In this document: positions 50,889 to 60,167 of the stretch, in pieces | How the letters are laid out: every line of letters starts with the position of its first letter | Numbering within the stretch: the first letter of the stretch is position 1 | From: Mangrovimicrobium sp048323675 | GTDB taxonomy: Bacteria; Pseudomonadota; Gammaproteobacteria; Pseudomonadales; Halieaceae | Direction of reading: 5' to 3' | DNA: 64,000 nucleotides | Assembly (NCBI RefSeq): GCF_048323675.1 | Contig: NZ_JBLWFK010000010.1 | Coordinates: 12,001-76,000, forward strand | Translations under genes and position numbers: made by a program | Notes under the pieces: generated by a model | What the model was told of the DNA's origin: nothing | The model's database searches: none | Seen by the model: the letters and a program-made list of their open reading frames with translations, nothing else

Positions 50889-53192
50889 ATGACCTACAAA
50901 TTCCACCCTCACCCCCTCCGTTTTGTACAGGCTCCACTGGCCCTGGCCGTGGCCCTGAACAGTATCCCGGCATTTGCCCAGGGCAGCGGGGTGCTTGAAG
51001 AGATTATCGTCACCGCGGAACACCGCGAGGAAACCCTGCAGGCGACGCAGATTTCCATGAGCGCCCTGGGCAGCGAGACGATCCGCGACCTCGGTATCAG
51101 TAACGGCCTCGACATCGGCAACCTGGTGCCCAACCTCAATGCGCAGCCCTACGTGGGCGGGCGTACGGGGATTTCTTTCAATATCCGCGGCATTGGCAAC
51201 TCGGAAACGCTGATCACCTTTGATCCCGCGGTCAGCGTGTACCTGGACGGCGTCCTTATCGCCAAGAATGTCGGTTCGCTGCTGGACGTCCTCGACCTCG
51301 AGCGTATCGAGGTACTGCGGGGGCCTCAGGGGACGCTGTACGGGCGCAACACCATGGGCGGCGCCATCAACTACATCACTCGCAAACCCACCGACGAGTT
51401 CGAGGGCAACCTGCAGGCGACCGCCGGCAACTATGGCCGCAGGGACCTGCGCGGCATGCTCAACGTGCCCCTGCTGGGGGATGACAGCGCACTGGGCGAA
51501 CTGAACGTCAAAGTGAATGGCGGGCTGCTCAACCGCGACGGCATCCAGGACAACCACTTCGGCCTGCCGCCCCTGATGCAGGGCGGCAAGACTGCCTCGA
51601 GCCCCCAGGATGAGTTGGGCACAGTCGACCGCGAGGTTTTCGCCGCACAGTTGCAGTGGGTTCCCACCGACAACTTCACTGCGACCTACATGTACGATTA
51701 CACCAATATCGACGAGATTCCCGAGTCTCCCTGGACCACCAGGACCAACCCCGCGACATTCTTTGGCGGCGTGCTTGCCCCCTATGCGAAGACAAAGGAA
51801 AGCGAGCGTCCGACCAGTATTTCGGTCGAGCACATCATGATCGCCAAGACCGAAGTCGAAGGTCATTCGCTCAACCTGAACTGGGAACTCGGCGACAATC
51901 TGACCCTCACTTCACTCACTGGCTACCGTGAAATGGACAACTATGGCGAGGCGGATTCGGATGGTGCGCCCGTCGGTGCCACCTTCCCCGATCCGCCCAT
52001 ACCCCCCGCGATCATCACCCGGGACAACCAGGAATACGAGAGTATCTCCCAGGAGTTCCGCCTGCTGGGCAGCGCGTTCAACTCGAGCCTGGATTACTCG
52101 CTCGGCGTATTCTACATGGATGAGGAAGGCGACCTGTTCAACGAAACTACCGCCGCCGGCTCAGCCGCCGCCAACATCGCCAACTACGAGAATGAGGCCT
52201 GGGCGGTCTACGGCCAGGGCACCTACAACTTTACCGACGCTCTCAACCTGACTGCTGGCGCCCGTTACACGGAGGAAGACCGTGAGATGGACAAGGCACT
52301 GGTGCCTGGCACTGGCACCGGGCCGGTCCTGTACATGGACAACCTGAAGGGCGATCCCGTGCTCGGCAACTATGTCTATCCCGGCGCCGGGGACACTTTC
52401 GACAACGTTTCCTGGCTGGTGTCACTGGGTTATGACTGGACGCCCGACATCATGACTTACGCCAAGATCAGTACCGGCTACCAGTCCGGCGGTTACAACG
52501 CCCGCGATATCCGCCCCGAGGATTTTGTCGTCGGCTTCAAGGAGGAAACCATCCTCGCCTATGAACTGGGCCTGAAGTCCACTTTCGACAACCGCTTCCA
52601 GGTCAACGCCTCGGTGTTCTTCAGCGACTACGATGACAAGCGCGTCAACCAGTTCGATCCGGTCAACCTGGTGAGTATCCAGCGCAACGCCGGCGTGGTG
52701 GAAATCTACGGCGCGGAAGTCGAGATGCTCGCCCAGTTGACCGATCACTGGCGCGCCGGCCTCAACTACGGCTACACCCACAAGGAATATATCGAGTACG
52801 AGGGTGCGAGTGGCGAGGACCTCTCCGACATGGCGAACTTCCCCTACTCGCCCGACAACACCGCCAGTGCCAACCTGACCTACGAGTACCCCCTGAGTTT
52901 CGGCGTATTCAAGGCGCGGGCCGACTGGAGCTACCGCGACGAAATGACCTTCCTGACGCCGGTGCCGGAACGCAACTCCTCCGGGGATCTGCAGCTGTGG
53001 AATGCGCGCATCGCACTGGAAGAGCTGAATGGACCCGGCGACAGCACGATGAGTTTCGCCCTGTGGGGTAAAAACCTTACCGACGAGGGTTATTACAACT
53101 TCGGGGTGAATATCTACAGTTCCTTCGGTTTCGACATCAACACCTACGGCGAACCGATGACCTGGGGAATGGACGTCGCCATCAACTTCTAG
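50889..53192 (+). CDS. TonB-dependent outer-membrane receptor
   Basis: 767 residues from ATG 50889 (GGAG 6 nt upstream). A signal peptide ends IPAFAQ and a TonB box-like EEIIVTA follows. Next come the plug domain (SFNIRGIGNSETLITFDPAVSVY, VLRGPQGTLYGRNTMGGAINY) and a 22-strand barrel ending in F. Of the general type used by marine and sphingomonad-like bacteria for sugars, aromatics or steroids as well as iron. No Fe or B12 gene is nearby; the adjacent oxygenase cluster suggests an organic substrate. Confidence 0.9.
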   Translation: MTYKFHPHPLRFVQAPLALAVALNSIPAFAQGSGVLEEIIVTAEHREETLQATQISMSALGSETIRDLGISNGLDIGNLVPNLNAQPYVGGRTGISFNIRGIGNSETLITFDPAVSVYLDGVLIAKNVGSLLDVLDLERIEVLRGPQGTLYGRNTMGGAINYITRKPTDEFEGNLQATAGNYGRRDLRGMLNVPLLGDDSALGELNVKVNGGLLNRDGIQDNHFGLPPLMQGGKTASSPQDELGTVDREVFAAQLQWVPTDNFTATYMYDYTNIDEIPESPWTTRTNPATFFGGVLAPYAKTKESERPTSISVEHIMIAKTEVEGHSLNLNWELGDNLTLTSLTGYREMDNYGEADSDGAPVGATFPDPPIPPAIITRDNQEYESISQEFRLLGSAFNSSLDYSLGVFYMDEEGDLFNETTAAGSAAANIANYENEAWAVYGQGTYNFTDALNLTAGARYTEEDREMDKALVPGTGTGPVLYMDNLKGDPVLGNYVYPGAGDTFDNVSWLVSLGYDWTPDIMTYAKISTGYQSGGYNARDIRPEDFVVGFKEETILAYELGLKSTFDNRFQVNASVFFSDYDDKRVNQFDPVNLVSIQRNAGVVEIYGAEVEMLAQLTDHWRAGLNYGYTHKEYIEYEGASGEDLSDMANFPYSPDNTASANLTYEYPLSFGVFKARADWSYRDEMTFLTPVPERNSSGDLQLWNARIALEELNGPGDSTMSFALWGKNLTDEGYYNFGVNIYSSFGFDINTYGEPMTWGMDVAINF

Positions 53193-53208
53193 TCAGGGGC
53201 GGCGCAGC

Positions 53209-53237
53209 AAGGGGGCACATTGCGTGCCCCCTTTTTT
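53209..53237 (+). terminator. intrinsic terminator of the TonB receptor gene
   Basis: AAGGGGGCAC / GTGCCCCCTT, 10-bp stem, 5-nt loop, T-run 53232-53237. Confidence 0.9.
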
Positions 53238-53254
53238 AATGCCCGGGAAAATCT

Positions 53255-54019
53255 TCAGCTGACAGGCGCCAGGTAGTGCGGCGTTCCCAGTGCCGAGCGC
53301 CAGAGCTCCGCCTCATCCAGAACCGTTTTGCCGTCGGCAGACCTGTAGGTTGGCGAGGCAGCGCGAAAATTAATGAACCGCAAACCGCCCTCCCCACTGA
53401 AAAAGGCATAGCGTGCGTTTGCAGCGATGGCAATGGCTGTACCCGGGCCGTAGCGATCCCGGCCGAAACGGATTTGTCCGCCGGTGATAAATATGATTTC
53501 GTCTTCGGAATGGGAGTGCAGGGCGGTTTCCCTGTCGGCATCCCGGTAGGCCTGCTCGTGTAACCAGAGCTGGCAGCCACTGCAGCTGGCGTCCGCGTGC
53601 AACCCCCCGGCAACCCCCTCGGTGCCGTGGAAGCTGTCCGTGCGCGGCACCCTTTCTGTCGGCAACAGGTGCACACTGCCACCGCCCCGGACACCGGCCG
53701 GGCACTGGCTGGCGCGGAACACCAGCAGCACAGCGCCCTGCTCCCCCGCGACAAAGGATTCGCAGGCACCCTGCTCCACAATCGCGCTGCTGCCCTCGGC
53801 CAGCGCCCGTCCGCCGGCAGATACACTGCCGCCGAGTACATAGACGAGACAAGCAGCCGAAGTGCCCGGCAGCGTGAGCGCCACGCCGGCATCCAGCCGG
53901 TTCCAGCACAACTGCAGGGGTTCGCCGGGCCCGGAAAAATAATGCCTGGCTTCCAGTTCCGGACGACTGTCCGCGGCAATGACAACGTCATCCAGGGTGC
54001 GTATCGTTATTCTGGCCAT
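53255..54019 (-). CDS. cupin-domain protein
   Basis: 254 residues. The C-terminal cupin has metal-ligand type residues in ALHSHSEDEIIFITGGQIRFG (H-x-H and E) and a later aromatic strand. The N-terminal half looks like a second, degenerate cupin (LTLPGTSAACLVYVLGGSV), so a bicupin is plausible. The ribosome site GGAGGTGAT is nearly ideal. The role is unknown; cupins in degradation clusters serve as dioxygenases, isomerases or sensors. Confidence 0.75.
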   Translation of the reverse strand: MARITIRTLDDVVIAADSRPELEARHYFSGPGEPLQLCWNRLDAGVALTLPGTSAACLVYVLGGSVSAGGRALAEGSSAIVEQGACESFVAGEQGAVLLVFRASQCPAGVRGGGSVHLLPTERVPRTDSFHGTEGVAGGLHADASCSGCQLWLHEQAYRDADRETALHSHSEDEIIFITGGQIRFGRDRYGPGTAIAIAANARYAFFSGEGGLRFINFRAASPTYRSADGKTVLDEAELWRSALGTPHYLAPVS

Positions 54020-54127
54020 TTATCACCTCCATCAGGGGTGAATGGTAGTAAGTTTCCAACCTCCACTGTAGCATGCAGCAGGCATAAAGAAACTTGGGTT
54101 TGTTTTCCCCGGAACTCAACCCGGGAA

Positions 54128-54149
54128 AGTACCAATAACAACAGGGAGC
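54128..54149 (+). promoter_or_regulatory. repeated translation leader, copy 1
   Basis: 22 nt ending in the ribosome site GGGAGC upstream of the AttH-like gene. By eye 20 of 22 bases match the copy at 55141-55162. Confidence 0.55.
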
Positions 54150-54156
54150 CCGACAG

Positions 54157-55125
54157 ATGAGCCTCAGCCCGGATATCGCCGACCATTTCAACCTGAACTT
54201 CAGCGACGACCCCTACTGGGCGGAAAGCTCCTGGTTTTCCTGGGCGATTCCGGAGCGCGGCATCAACGGTTTTTTCTACAACCACTTCCGCCCCAACATG
54301 AACTGCCTGCTCGGCGGTCCCGCCATGTGGGATCGCTCCGGCCAGCACGTATGGGAGTTCCCCTATTTCGACTGGCAGTTGATGCGGGTTATGCCGGAAG
54401 GCCGCTTCGGTGTCGATTACGACAAATACAACTGGACCGCACCTTGGTCGATGTCACTGCAGGTAATCGAGCCACTGCAACGTTACCGGCTCGGCTACGA
54501 CCGCAATGATTTCAAACTGGACCTCGAATTCGAAGCCATCGCAGAACCCAACGAGATCGGTGTCCAGCCGGGCCTGGAACGCGCCTTCAAGCTGCATTTC
54601 GAGCAGCCGGGACGCATCCGTGGCACGGTGATCCTCGAGGGTGAACGCTACGACGTCGATTGTTTCTCCATCCGCGACGGCTCACACGGTCCGCGCTTCC
54701 TGGAATCCACCATGTCCGGCGGCTACACCTGGTCGACAGCCGATGAACATACCGGGTTCCACATTCTCGCCAAAGACCGCCACTCAACCCGCGACACCGA
54801 CATCGTCGGCGGCTACATCCTGCGCGACGGCAGGATCGCCCCGGTGACCGGCGGTATCCGCCGCGTCGTGGCGCGCGACGGTGCGCGCCCGGATGTCATC
54901 GAGATCGAGACCGTGGACACCCTCGGCCGCACCCTGCACGCGCTCGGCAAGGCCTGGGTGCCGGCGGAGTTCATGCTGTTCCCCGATCGCGGCCAGTGGT
55001 GGACCCAGTTCAAGTGGGATTACGACGGCTTTACGGGTGCCGTCGGCGAAGACCAGGAATATTACGGTATCCAGGAATTTCGCAAATGGCACCGCGCGGG
55101 CCCCGACGCCTGGAACAAGCGTTGA
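54157..55125 (+). CDS. AttH/CrtC-like lipocalin-fold protein (DUF7064/DUF7065-type)
   Basis: 322 residues, no signal peptide, rich in tryptophan and beta strands. The central pattern RIRGTVILEGERYDVDC followed by RDGSHGPR is the conserved core of the family, related to hydroxyneurosporene hydratase CrtC and AttH. Such proteins occur beside Rieske oxygenases and SnoaL proteins in uncharacterised degradation clusters. Enzymatic role unproven. Its 22-nt translation leader is nearly identical to that of the DUF1330 gene next door. Confidence 0.65.
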   Translation: MSLSPDIADHFNLNFSDDPYWAESSWFSWAIPERGINGFFYNHFRPNMNCLLGGPAMWDRSGQHVWEFPYFDWQLMRVMPEGRFGVDYDKYNWTAPWSMSLQVIEPLQRYRLGYDRNDFKLDLEFEAIAEPNEIGVQPGLERAFKLHFEQPGRIRGTVILEGERYDVDCFSIRDGSHGPRFLESTMSGGYTWSTADEHTGFHILAKDRHSTRDTDIVGGYILRDGRIAPVTGGIRRVVARDGARPDVIEIETVDTLGRTLHALGKAWVPAEFMLFPDRGQWWTQFKWDYDGFTGAVGEDQEYYGIQEFRKWHRAGPDAWNKR

Positions 55126-55140
55126 GCCTTCAAACCCACC

Positions 55141-55162
55141 AGTACCAGTAACAACAAGGAGC
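55141..55162 (+). promoter_or_regulatory. repeated translation leader, copy 2
   Basis: 22 nt ending in AAGGAGC, immediately upstream of the DUF1330 gene start. Confidence 0.55.
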
Positions 55163-55166
55163 AAGC

Positions 55167-55469
55167 ATGCCTGCATATGTCGTTTTTATTCGCGAAAGCG
55201 AGATTCACACGCCGGAAGAAATGGCGAAATACCAGCAGCGGCAATCGGACCCGCGCCAGTACAACCTGAAGCCCCTGGCGGTATACGGCGCGATGGAGAC
55301 CATCGAGGGCGAGCCTGCCGATGGTCTGGTCGTACTGGAGTTTCCCACCGTCGAGGACGCCCGCGCCTGGTATTTCAGCCCCGAGTACCAGGAGGCTTCA
55401 AAGCACCGGCAACTGGCCGCGGACTACCGCGGGTTTATCGTCGAGGGCTACGCCCCGCCCGCGCAGTAG
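55167..55469 (+). CDS. DUF1330 protein
   Basis: 100 residues, a dimeric alpha/beta-barrel-like (EthD-related) small protein: PAYVVFIRESEIHTPEEMAKY, GAMETIEGEPADGLVVLEFP, ARAWYFSPEYQEA. DUF1330 proteins are common companions of aromatic and steroid degradation genes, with unclear function. It lies 41 bp after the AttH-like gene with a similar leader, so the two form one operon. Confidence 0.82.
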   Translation: MPAYVVFIRESEIHTPEEMAKYQQRQSDPRQYNLKPLAVYGAMETIEGEPADGLVVLEFPTVEDARAWYFSPEYQEASKHRQLAADYRGFIVEGYAPPAQ

Positions 55470-55482
55470 GGTTTCCGCGCAA

Positions 55483-55512
55483 AAAAAACGCCGCTGGAGC
55501 GCGGCGTTTTTT
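55483..55512. terminator. bidirectional terminator between the DUF1330 and Rieske genes
   Basis: AAAAAACGCCGC / GCGGCGTTTTTT, 12-bp stem, 6-nt loop, T-runs on both strands. Confidence 0.9.
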
Positions 55513-55524
55513 CCGGGGGGACTG

Positions 55525-56952
55525 TCAGTCTTCCGCCTGCAGGTACTTGTCCAGTTCCTGGTGCATGCCGAGGATGATTTTCTCGTTCTCACTGGCCAGC
55601 CAGACCTGTTTGATCGACCGGGAGCGCAGGCCCTTCTGGATACGCTTGAGGTTGCCGAGGTCCTGGCGGGGAATCAGGTAGACCTGTGCCGGGTCTTCCA
55701 CATCCTCCACAACTTCCACCACGGCGCGTTCGCGCGGGGCATCCGCGGGCAGGGAGCGCGTCGAGTAGATCTCGAAGGTACTGCGGTTCTGGTCGGTGGG
55801 ATGCGGCCGGGTGCGGTAAATCATCGCGTTGCCGGCCTGCGGGAATACCATCAGGTTGGGGAAAATGAAGATCATGCCGCCCCACATACTGAGGATTTCC
55901 GGGCTGGGTTTGGGCATTGGCCGGTTTTTCGCCGCCGCGTCCTCGTACAGGACGCGCATGTATTCGGCGCCGAGCTTTTCCGGCTCGACCTTGCCCTTCA
56001 ATGAGCGCAGCAGGTCGACGTCGGCCTGCAGCACCTGGGCGTCCATGCCGTCCACCAGCAATTGCAGGCGGTCAGCCATGGCGTCCACCGGGTCCTTGTC
56101 CGCCATCAGGCGTTTTACGTTGCCCTGGTAGTTACTCGCCCGACCGGCAAAGAAACGACCGTGGCCATTGGCGAAACGCTCATAATCCACGTTGTGGTGA
56201 TTATAGGCTTCGAACTCGCCCTCAATATCCGCCCCGTAGATAAAGTCCGCCGCTGCGGTCTCCAGTTGCGGGTGGGTCGCGGGAACGTGGTAGCCCTCGA
56301 AAAACGCCTCCTGGGCGACTTTCCAGTTGGAGGCCACCGGGATCGCCTTCCACCAGTAGTGGCGCATTTCCTTGGTATTGAGGTCATCCAGCAACTGTCG
56401 TACCGGGGCGATAAACTCGTCAAACGGCATGCAGTCCTTGTCGAAATTGATAAACACAAACCCGGCGTAGATTTCCACCTGCAGGCTCTTCAGGGCGACG
56501 TCGGCATCACAGAGCTTGCCGCCGCGGAATTCCTCGCGCGCCAGCACGTATTCGTTGTCGCCCTCGGTATTCCAGCGCCAGCCGTGGAAGGGGCAGATGA
56601 TGTTGCCGTGATCGAAAGTGCCGGAGCCTTCCGCCAGCGCGGTGCCGCGGTGGGGACAGACGTTGTGATAGGCCTTGACCGTGTCCTCGCCGGTGCGGAC
56701 CAGGAACACGGATTGGTCACCGATTTCGTAAACCGTGAAATCGTTGATTGCGGGAATCTCGTCGATTCGCGCGGCGGCCTGCCAGACTTTGGTCCAGAGT
56801 TTGTCGAACTCCATCTGCTGGAATTCGGCATCGATATAGCGACCGACGCGGATTCCGTGGTCCAGCGTATGCCAGCGCGGCGGCCAGTCAGAGCCGGCGC
56901 CACCCGCTGTGGACAGCGCGGTCACCTTGCTCTTCTGCGATGGTGTGCTCAT
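55525..56952 (-). CDS. Rieske non-heme iron oxygenase, alpha subunit
   Basis: 475 residues. The Rieske [2Fe-2S] ligands are C99 and H101 (CPHRG) and C120 and H123 (CPFHGW). The mononuclear iron histidines are H222 and H227 (NWKVAQEAFFEGYHVPATHP), preceded by the bridging acid E219 where most family members have D. The enzyme would hydroxylate or O-demethylate an organic substrate, needing a ferredoxin and reductase encoded elsewhere. No beta subunit is adjacent, which suggests an alpha-only trimer. AAAGGAG precedes the ATG. Confidence 0.92.
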   Translation of the reverse strand: MSTPSQKSKVTALSTAGGAGSDWPPRWHTLDHGIRVGRYIDAEFQQMEFDKLWTKVWQAAARIDEIPAINDFTVYEIGDQSVFLVRTGEDTVKAYHNVCPHRGTALAEGSGTFDHGNIICPFHGWRWNTEGDNEYVLAREEFRGGKLCDADVALKSLQVEIYAGFVFINFDKDCMPFDEFIAPVRQLLDDLNTKEMRHYWWKAIPVASNWKVAQEAFFEGYHVPATHPQLETAAADFIYGADIEGEFEAYNHHNVDYERFANGHGRFFAGRASNYQGNVKRLMADKDPVDAMADRLQLLVDGMDAQVLQADVDLLRSLKGKVEPEKLGAEYMRVLYEDAAAKNRPMPKPSPEILSMWGGMIFIFPNLMVFPQAGNAMIYRTRPHPTDQNRSTFEIYSTRSLPADAPRERAVVEVVEDVEDPAQVYLIPRQDLGNLKRIQKGLRSRSIKQVWLASENEKIILGMHQELDKYLQAED

Positions 56953-56994
56953 TGGGTTCTCCTTTTGTGCGAGGCGTTATATACAGAACTGTCC

Positions 56995-57024
56995 ATTATC
57001 CGTGGCGCAGCAGTGCCTGTGCAA
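56995..57024 (-). promoter_or_regulatory. promoter for the Rieske oxygenase gene
   Basis: Minus strand: TTGCAC (57024-57019), 18-bp spacer, GATAAT (57000-56995). It diverges from the promoter at 57083-57110. Confidence 0.4.
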
Positions 57025-57056
57025 CTCCCGGCGGCATGGGCAGCCTGTGACACTTT

Positions 57057-57077
57057 CGATAGAACATTAAATTATCG
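57057..57077. promoter_or_regulatory. inverted repeat between divergent cluster promoters
   Basis: CGATA-N11-TATCG, sited between the two divergent promoters where one regulator could control both. The arms are short, so this is weak. Confidence 0.25.
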
Positions 57078-57082
57078 TAATC

Positions 57083-57110
57083 CTGACTCGGCGGTGTGCT
57101 TCTCTATAAG
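57083..57110 (+). promoter_or_regulatory. promoter for the SnoaL-like / TIM-barrel operon
   Basis: CTGACT (57083-57088), 16-bp spacer, TATAAG (57105-57110), 123 bp before the SnoaL-like ATG. Confidence 0.45.
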
Positions 57111-57232
57111 CCGGGGCGCAAATGCCTCTGTCCGTTCCCCTGGGGGGGTAGTAAGATCGAGAACGCAGCGAAGGCCGTTGCCCGGCGATTCGCATCGACA
57201 ACAATAACCCACAGAGGACAGTTGCGCTGCCT

Positions 57233-57751
57233 ATGACCGAAACTGAATCCGCCCGCTACCTCGAAGCCCGCCAGGCCATCACCGACCAGATATACCGCTA
57301 TTGCCGTGCCGTGGATCGCCTGGACCCCGAACTTGGCCACTCCCTGTGGCACTCCGAATCCTATGCTGACTACGGCGACTACTACCGCGGCGACGGCCCA
57401 GGGCTGATCGACCAGATCTGCGCCCAGCACCGCGAGACGGTCGGCCACTCCCACCAGGTGTCCAATATCCTGGTCGACGTGGACGGCGATAGGGCTGGCA
57501 GTGAAGCCTATGTGACCGCGAGAGTGCGGGTGCAGCAGGACGGGCGCCTGATGGAATTGACCCTCTGCAGCCGCTATATCGACCAGTGGTCGGAGCGCGA
57601 GGGTCGCTGGGCACTGAATCGCCGGACGGCGCTGATCGACCTCGAGGATATCCGCGAGGTCACGCCGATGGGCAATCCCACCGGCCAGGGGAGCCGCGAT
57701 CGCAACGACCCCTCCTACGCGGTGCTGGGCGCCGCCTCCTCCCATGATTAA
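57233..57751 (+). CDS. SnoaL-like (NTF2-fold) protein
   Basis: 172 residues. A cone-shaped NTF2 fold with YLEARQAITDQIYRYCRAVDRLD at the start, typical of the SnoaL_4/ring-hydroxylating beta-subunit superfamily. In such clusters it may be a dehydratase or isomerase, or stand in for a small oxygenase subunit. It is transcribed away from the Rieske gene and overlaps the next gene by 8 bp, so the two are coupled. Confidence 0.8.
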   Translation: MTETESARYLEARQAITDQIYRYCRAVDRLDPELGHSLWHSESYADYGDYYRGDGPGLIDQICAQHRETVGHSHQVSNILVDVDGDRAGSEAYVTARVRVQQDGRLMELTLCSRYIDQWSEREGRWALNRRTALIDLEDIREVTPMGNPTGQGSRDRNDPSYAVLGAASSHD

Positions 57752-58568
57752 CGACACGGCGATCGGCCTCGAACATCTCTGTGTGCTGGGCATGCCGCCC
57801 GTCGAATTTGTAAACCTCGCCGCCGATCTCGGCTGCCCGTGGATTGCCACGGGATTCAGCCCTGTCGTCGATGATGTGATGGGGTTCGGCACCTGGTCCC
57901 TGAGGGACAACCCCGGCCTGCGCCGGGAGATGCTGGCCGCCATGCGCGACCGCGGCGTATCGATCTCCATGGGCGAGGGATTCTGGATCACCCCGGGCAG
58001 CGACATTCGCGACCAGAAGGCGTCCCTGGCCCTGTGGCGGGAGATGGATGTCTCGCGCATCGGCACCCTGAGCTTCGACCCGGACCTCAACCGCAGCCAC
58101 GACCAGTTTGCTTACCTGGCGGAAATGGCCGCGGAACAGGACATGGACGTGGTGCTGGAATTCGTCCCCGGTCTCGCCATCGCCGACCTGCCCGGTGCAC
58201 TACGCGCGCGGCAGCAGGTGAATCGCGACAATTTCAGTATCCTCATCGACACGCTCCACCTGCATCGCTCAGGATCCAGCGCGGCGGATCTCGCCACTCT
58301 GCCGCCGGGAACCATCGGTTACCTGCAGGTCTGCGATGCCCCTCTCGAGCCGGTGATCGAAGAATACGCGGTGGAGGCCACTTACGAGCGCCTGCCCCCG
58401 GGGGAAGGGCAGCTCCCGCTGCTGGACATCCTCAATGCGATTCCAGCAGAGGTCTTTGTCGGCCTGGAGTTGCCTATGCGCTCGCGAGTATCCGATCAGG
58501 CGGCGTTCGGGGAATTACTGCAGCCCTGTGTGGACGCCACCCGGGAACTACTCCTGCAGCGCAGCTGA
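57744..58568 (+). CDS. sugar phosphate isomerase/epimerase-like TIM-barrel protein
   Basis: 274 residues. AP-endonuclease-2-like barrel: GLEHLCVLGMPPVEFVNLAADLG at the start, VVLEFVPGLA and ILIDTLHLHRSGSS at the metal-binding strand ends, YLQVCDAP, and FVGLELPM at the last strand. Acidic and histidine ligands suggest a divalent-metal isomerase. In catabolic clusters members act on ring-derived hydroxy-keto acids as well as sugars. The start overlaps the SnoaL gene. Confidence 0.8.
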   Translation: MINDTAIGLEHLCVLGMPPVEFVNLAADLGCPWIATGFSPVVDDVMGFGTWSLRDNPGLRREMLAAMRDRGVSISMGEGFWITPGSDIRDQKASLALWREMDVSRIGTLSFDPDLNRSHDQFAYLAEMAAEQDMDVVLEFVPGLAIADLPGALRARQQVNRDNFSILIDTLHLHRSGSSAADLATLPPGTIGYLQVCDAPLEPVIEEYAVEATYERLPPGEGQLPLLDILNAIPAEVFVGLELPMRSRVSDQAAFGELLQPCVDATRELLLQRS

Positions 58569-58594
58569 AACATCCCGGGAGAGCAGTTCCCCCG

Positions 58595-59830
58595 CTACAG
58601 CGCCCGGGACAAGGTAGACCGGGGTTCCGGGCGCAGCAATGCGATAATGACCAGAACGCCGAGCAGGAACAGCACGTAGGCCTCCAGTATGGGGTCATAG
58701 CTCCCCATGGTGTCGTAAACCCAGCCAAACAGGGGAGCGGCGACCAGGGTAAAGGGCATGATCAGGAATCCCATCAGCCCCATCGACCGGCCCATGCTGT
58801 CCGGCCCGTATTCCTTAGCCAGGATCAACCCCCACAGGGGCACCACACCGCCCTGCATAAAGCCGAGGATGACACTGTACAGGGCCAGGGACTGGAAGCT
58901 GGCGCCATATACATAACCAAGACTGCCGCCGGCAACCGCCAGGGCTATCGCGGCCAGCATCAGGCGGTGACTGACCCGGTCGGCGACTATACCGCTGACC
59001 AGTTTGCCGGCAAAGCCGGCGGCTGCAAGGATGGAAATCAGCAGTGCCCCGTCGCTGGCGACAATGCCCTTATCCATCACCAGGGGCAGCAGGTTACTGA
59101 CCAGCCCCATCGGACCGGCGAGCAGGCCGCCGAGCACGACCGCCAGCAGCCAGAAATTCCGGTCGCGCAGGAAGGTGCCAATGCTATGGGATTCCGCTGC
59201 TATGGCGCGAGCGGAGCCGGAACCGGCGGCCCCGCCGTCGGGGTTCAGGTTCCTGTCGGCGGGGCGGTTGATAACCAGCAGCCCCACCAGCGGCAGGGTA
59301 ATCACCCAGATCGCAACCGCGTAGATACGCAGGGCCTGGCGCCATTCGTAGTGCTCGATGAGGAACTGTAACAGCGGCGGTATCAGCAGGCCGCCGACCG
59401 CGGCCCCACTGGCGGCCAGGCTCATGGCAAGGCCGCGGCGGCGGGTAAACCAGCGCGCCAGCAGGGCCGAGCTGGCCACCGGTCCGGTGAGGGTGCAGCC
59501 CAGCGCCAGCGGCAGCAGGTAGACCCAGATTACCTGGGACATCGATTCCACCAGCGACAAAAGCATGAACCCGCTACCCAGCAAAAACGCGCCCACCAGC
59601 ATCAGCAGGCGCACCGAGTAACGATCGATGGCTGCGCCAATCGGGGTACCCAGGGTTCCCGCCGCCAGTGCCGCCACCGTAATCCCCATCATCAGCAGCA
59701 TACGACTGGGCTGGAATTCCTCTTGCAGGGGCACGGCAATAACGCTGTAGGCAGTGAAAACGCTGGCAGAACTTGCCGCCTGCAGCACAAGGGCGGCAGC
59801 CACCTGCCACCAGCCGGGAAATACTTTCAC
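58595..59830 (-). CDS. MFS transporter (monocarboxylate/oxalate-formate type)
   Basis: 411 residues, twelve helices. The motif-A-like loop DRYSVRLLMLVGAF after helix 2 and RWFTRRRGLAMSLAASGAAVGG after helix 4 are characteristic of the monocarboxylate-type subgroup. Probably inner-membrane uptake or export of the acid handled by this cluster, inferred from its position. It converges with the TIM-barrel gene with only 26 bp between the stops. Confidence 0.85.
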   Translation of the reverse strand: MKVFPGWWQVAAALVLQAASSASVFTAYSVIAVPLQEEFQPSRMLLMMGITVAALAAGTLGTPIGAAIDRYSVRLLMLVGAFLLGSGFMLLSLVESMSQVIWVYLLPLALGCTLTGPVASSALLARWFTRRRGLAMSLAASGAAVGGLLIPPLLQFLIEHYEWRQALRIYAVAIWVITLPLVGLLVINRPADRNLNPDGGAAGSGSARAIAAESHSIGTFLRDRNFWLLAVVLGGLLAGPMGLVSNLLPLVMDKGIVASDGALLISILAAAGFAGKLVSGIVADRVSHRLMLAAIALAVAGGSLGYVYGASFQSLALYSVILGFMQGGVVPLWGLILAKEYGPDSMGRSMGLMGFLIMPFTLVAAPLFGWVYDTMGSYDPILEAYVLFLLGVLVIIALLRPEPRSTLSRAL

Positions 59831-60167
59831 CTGGTTATCCTTATAGTTATGACACGCCGGACCCCATCGGTCCCGGGCGATTGCGATACCGCCTTATGCT
59901 CGTGCAGTCAGCGTTGCGGGCTTTTGCTGCACTGCCAGCATCATAATCCACGCGGACGGACTTGTATTGAACAGGGTGTACGATGGAGAACAAGACCCCG
60001 GTAGACCCAGCGCAGGTTTACAGGTACGGATACAGCTTGTGCAGAAAGAAAGTCGCCCGTGGTCGAACACCCCGACGACGGGCCTCCTAAGATAAGGGCT
60101 ACCCGCCCGGAAATCGCGCCGCAGCACGACCTCCAGGCACATCACTCACGATAGAGAGACCAGTAAC
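59831..60167. other. intergenic region, MFS / CMD genes
   Basis: 337 bp between divergent genes. Frames here have no ribosome site or protein-like composition. No clear repeat or promoter was seen. Confidence 0.6.

Noticed and set aside
53236..53991. Alternative minus-strand frame overlapping the cupin gene
   Set aside because: The frame at 53255-54019 has an ideal ribosome site and cupin metal motifs; this one is its shifted shadow.
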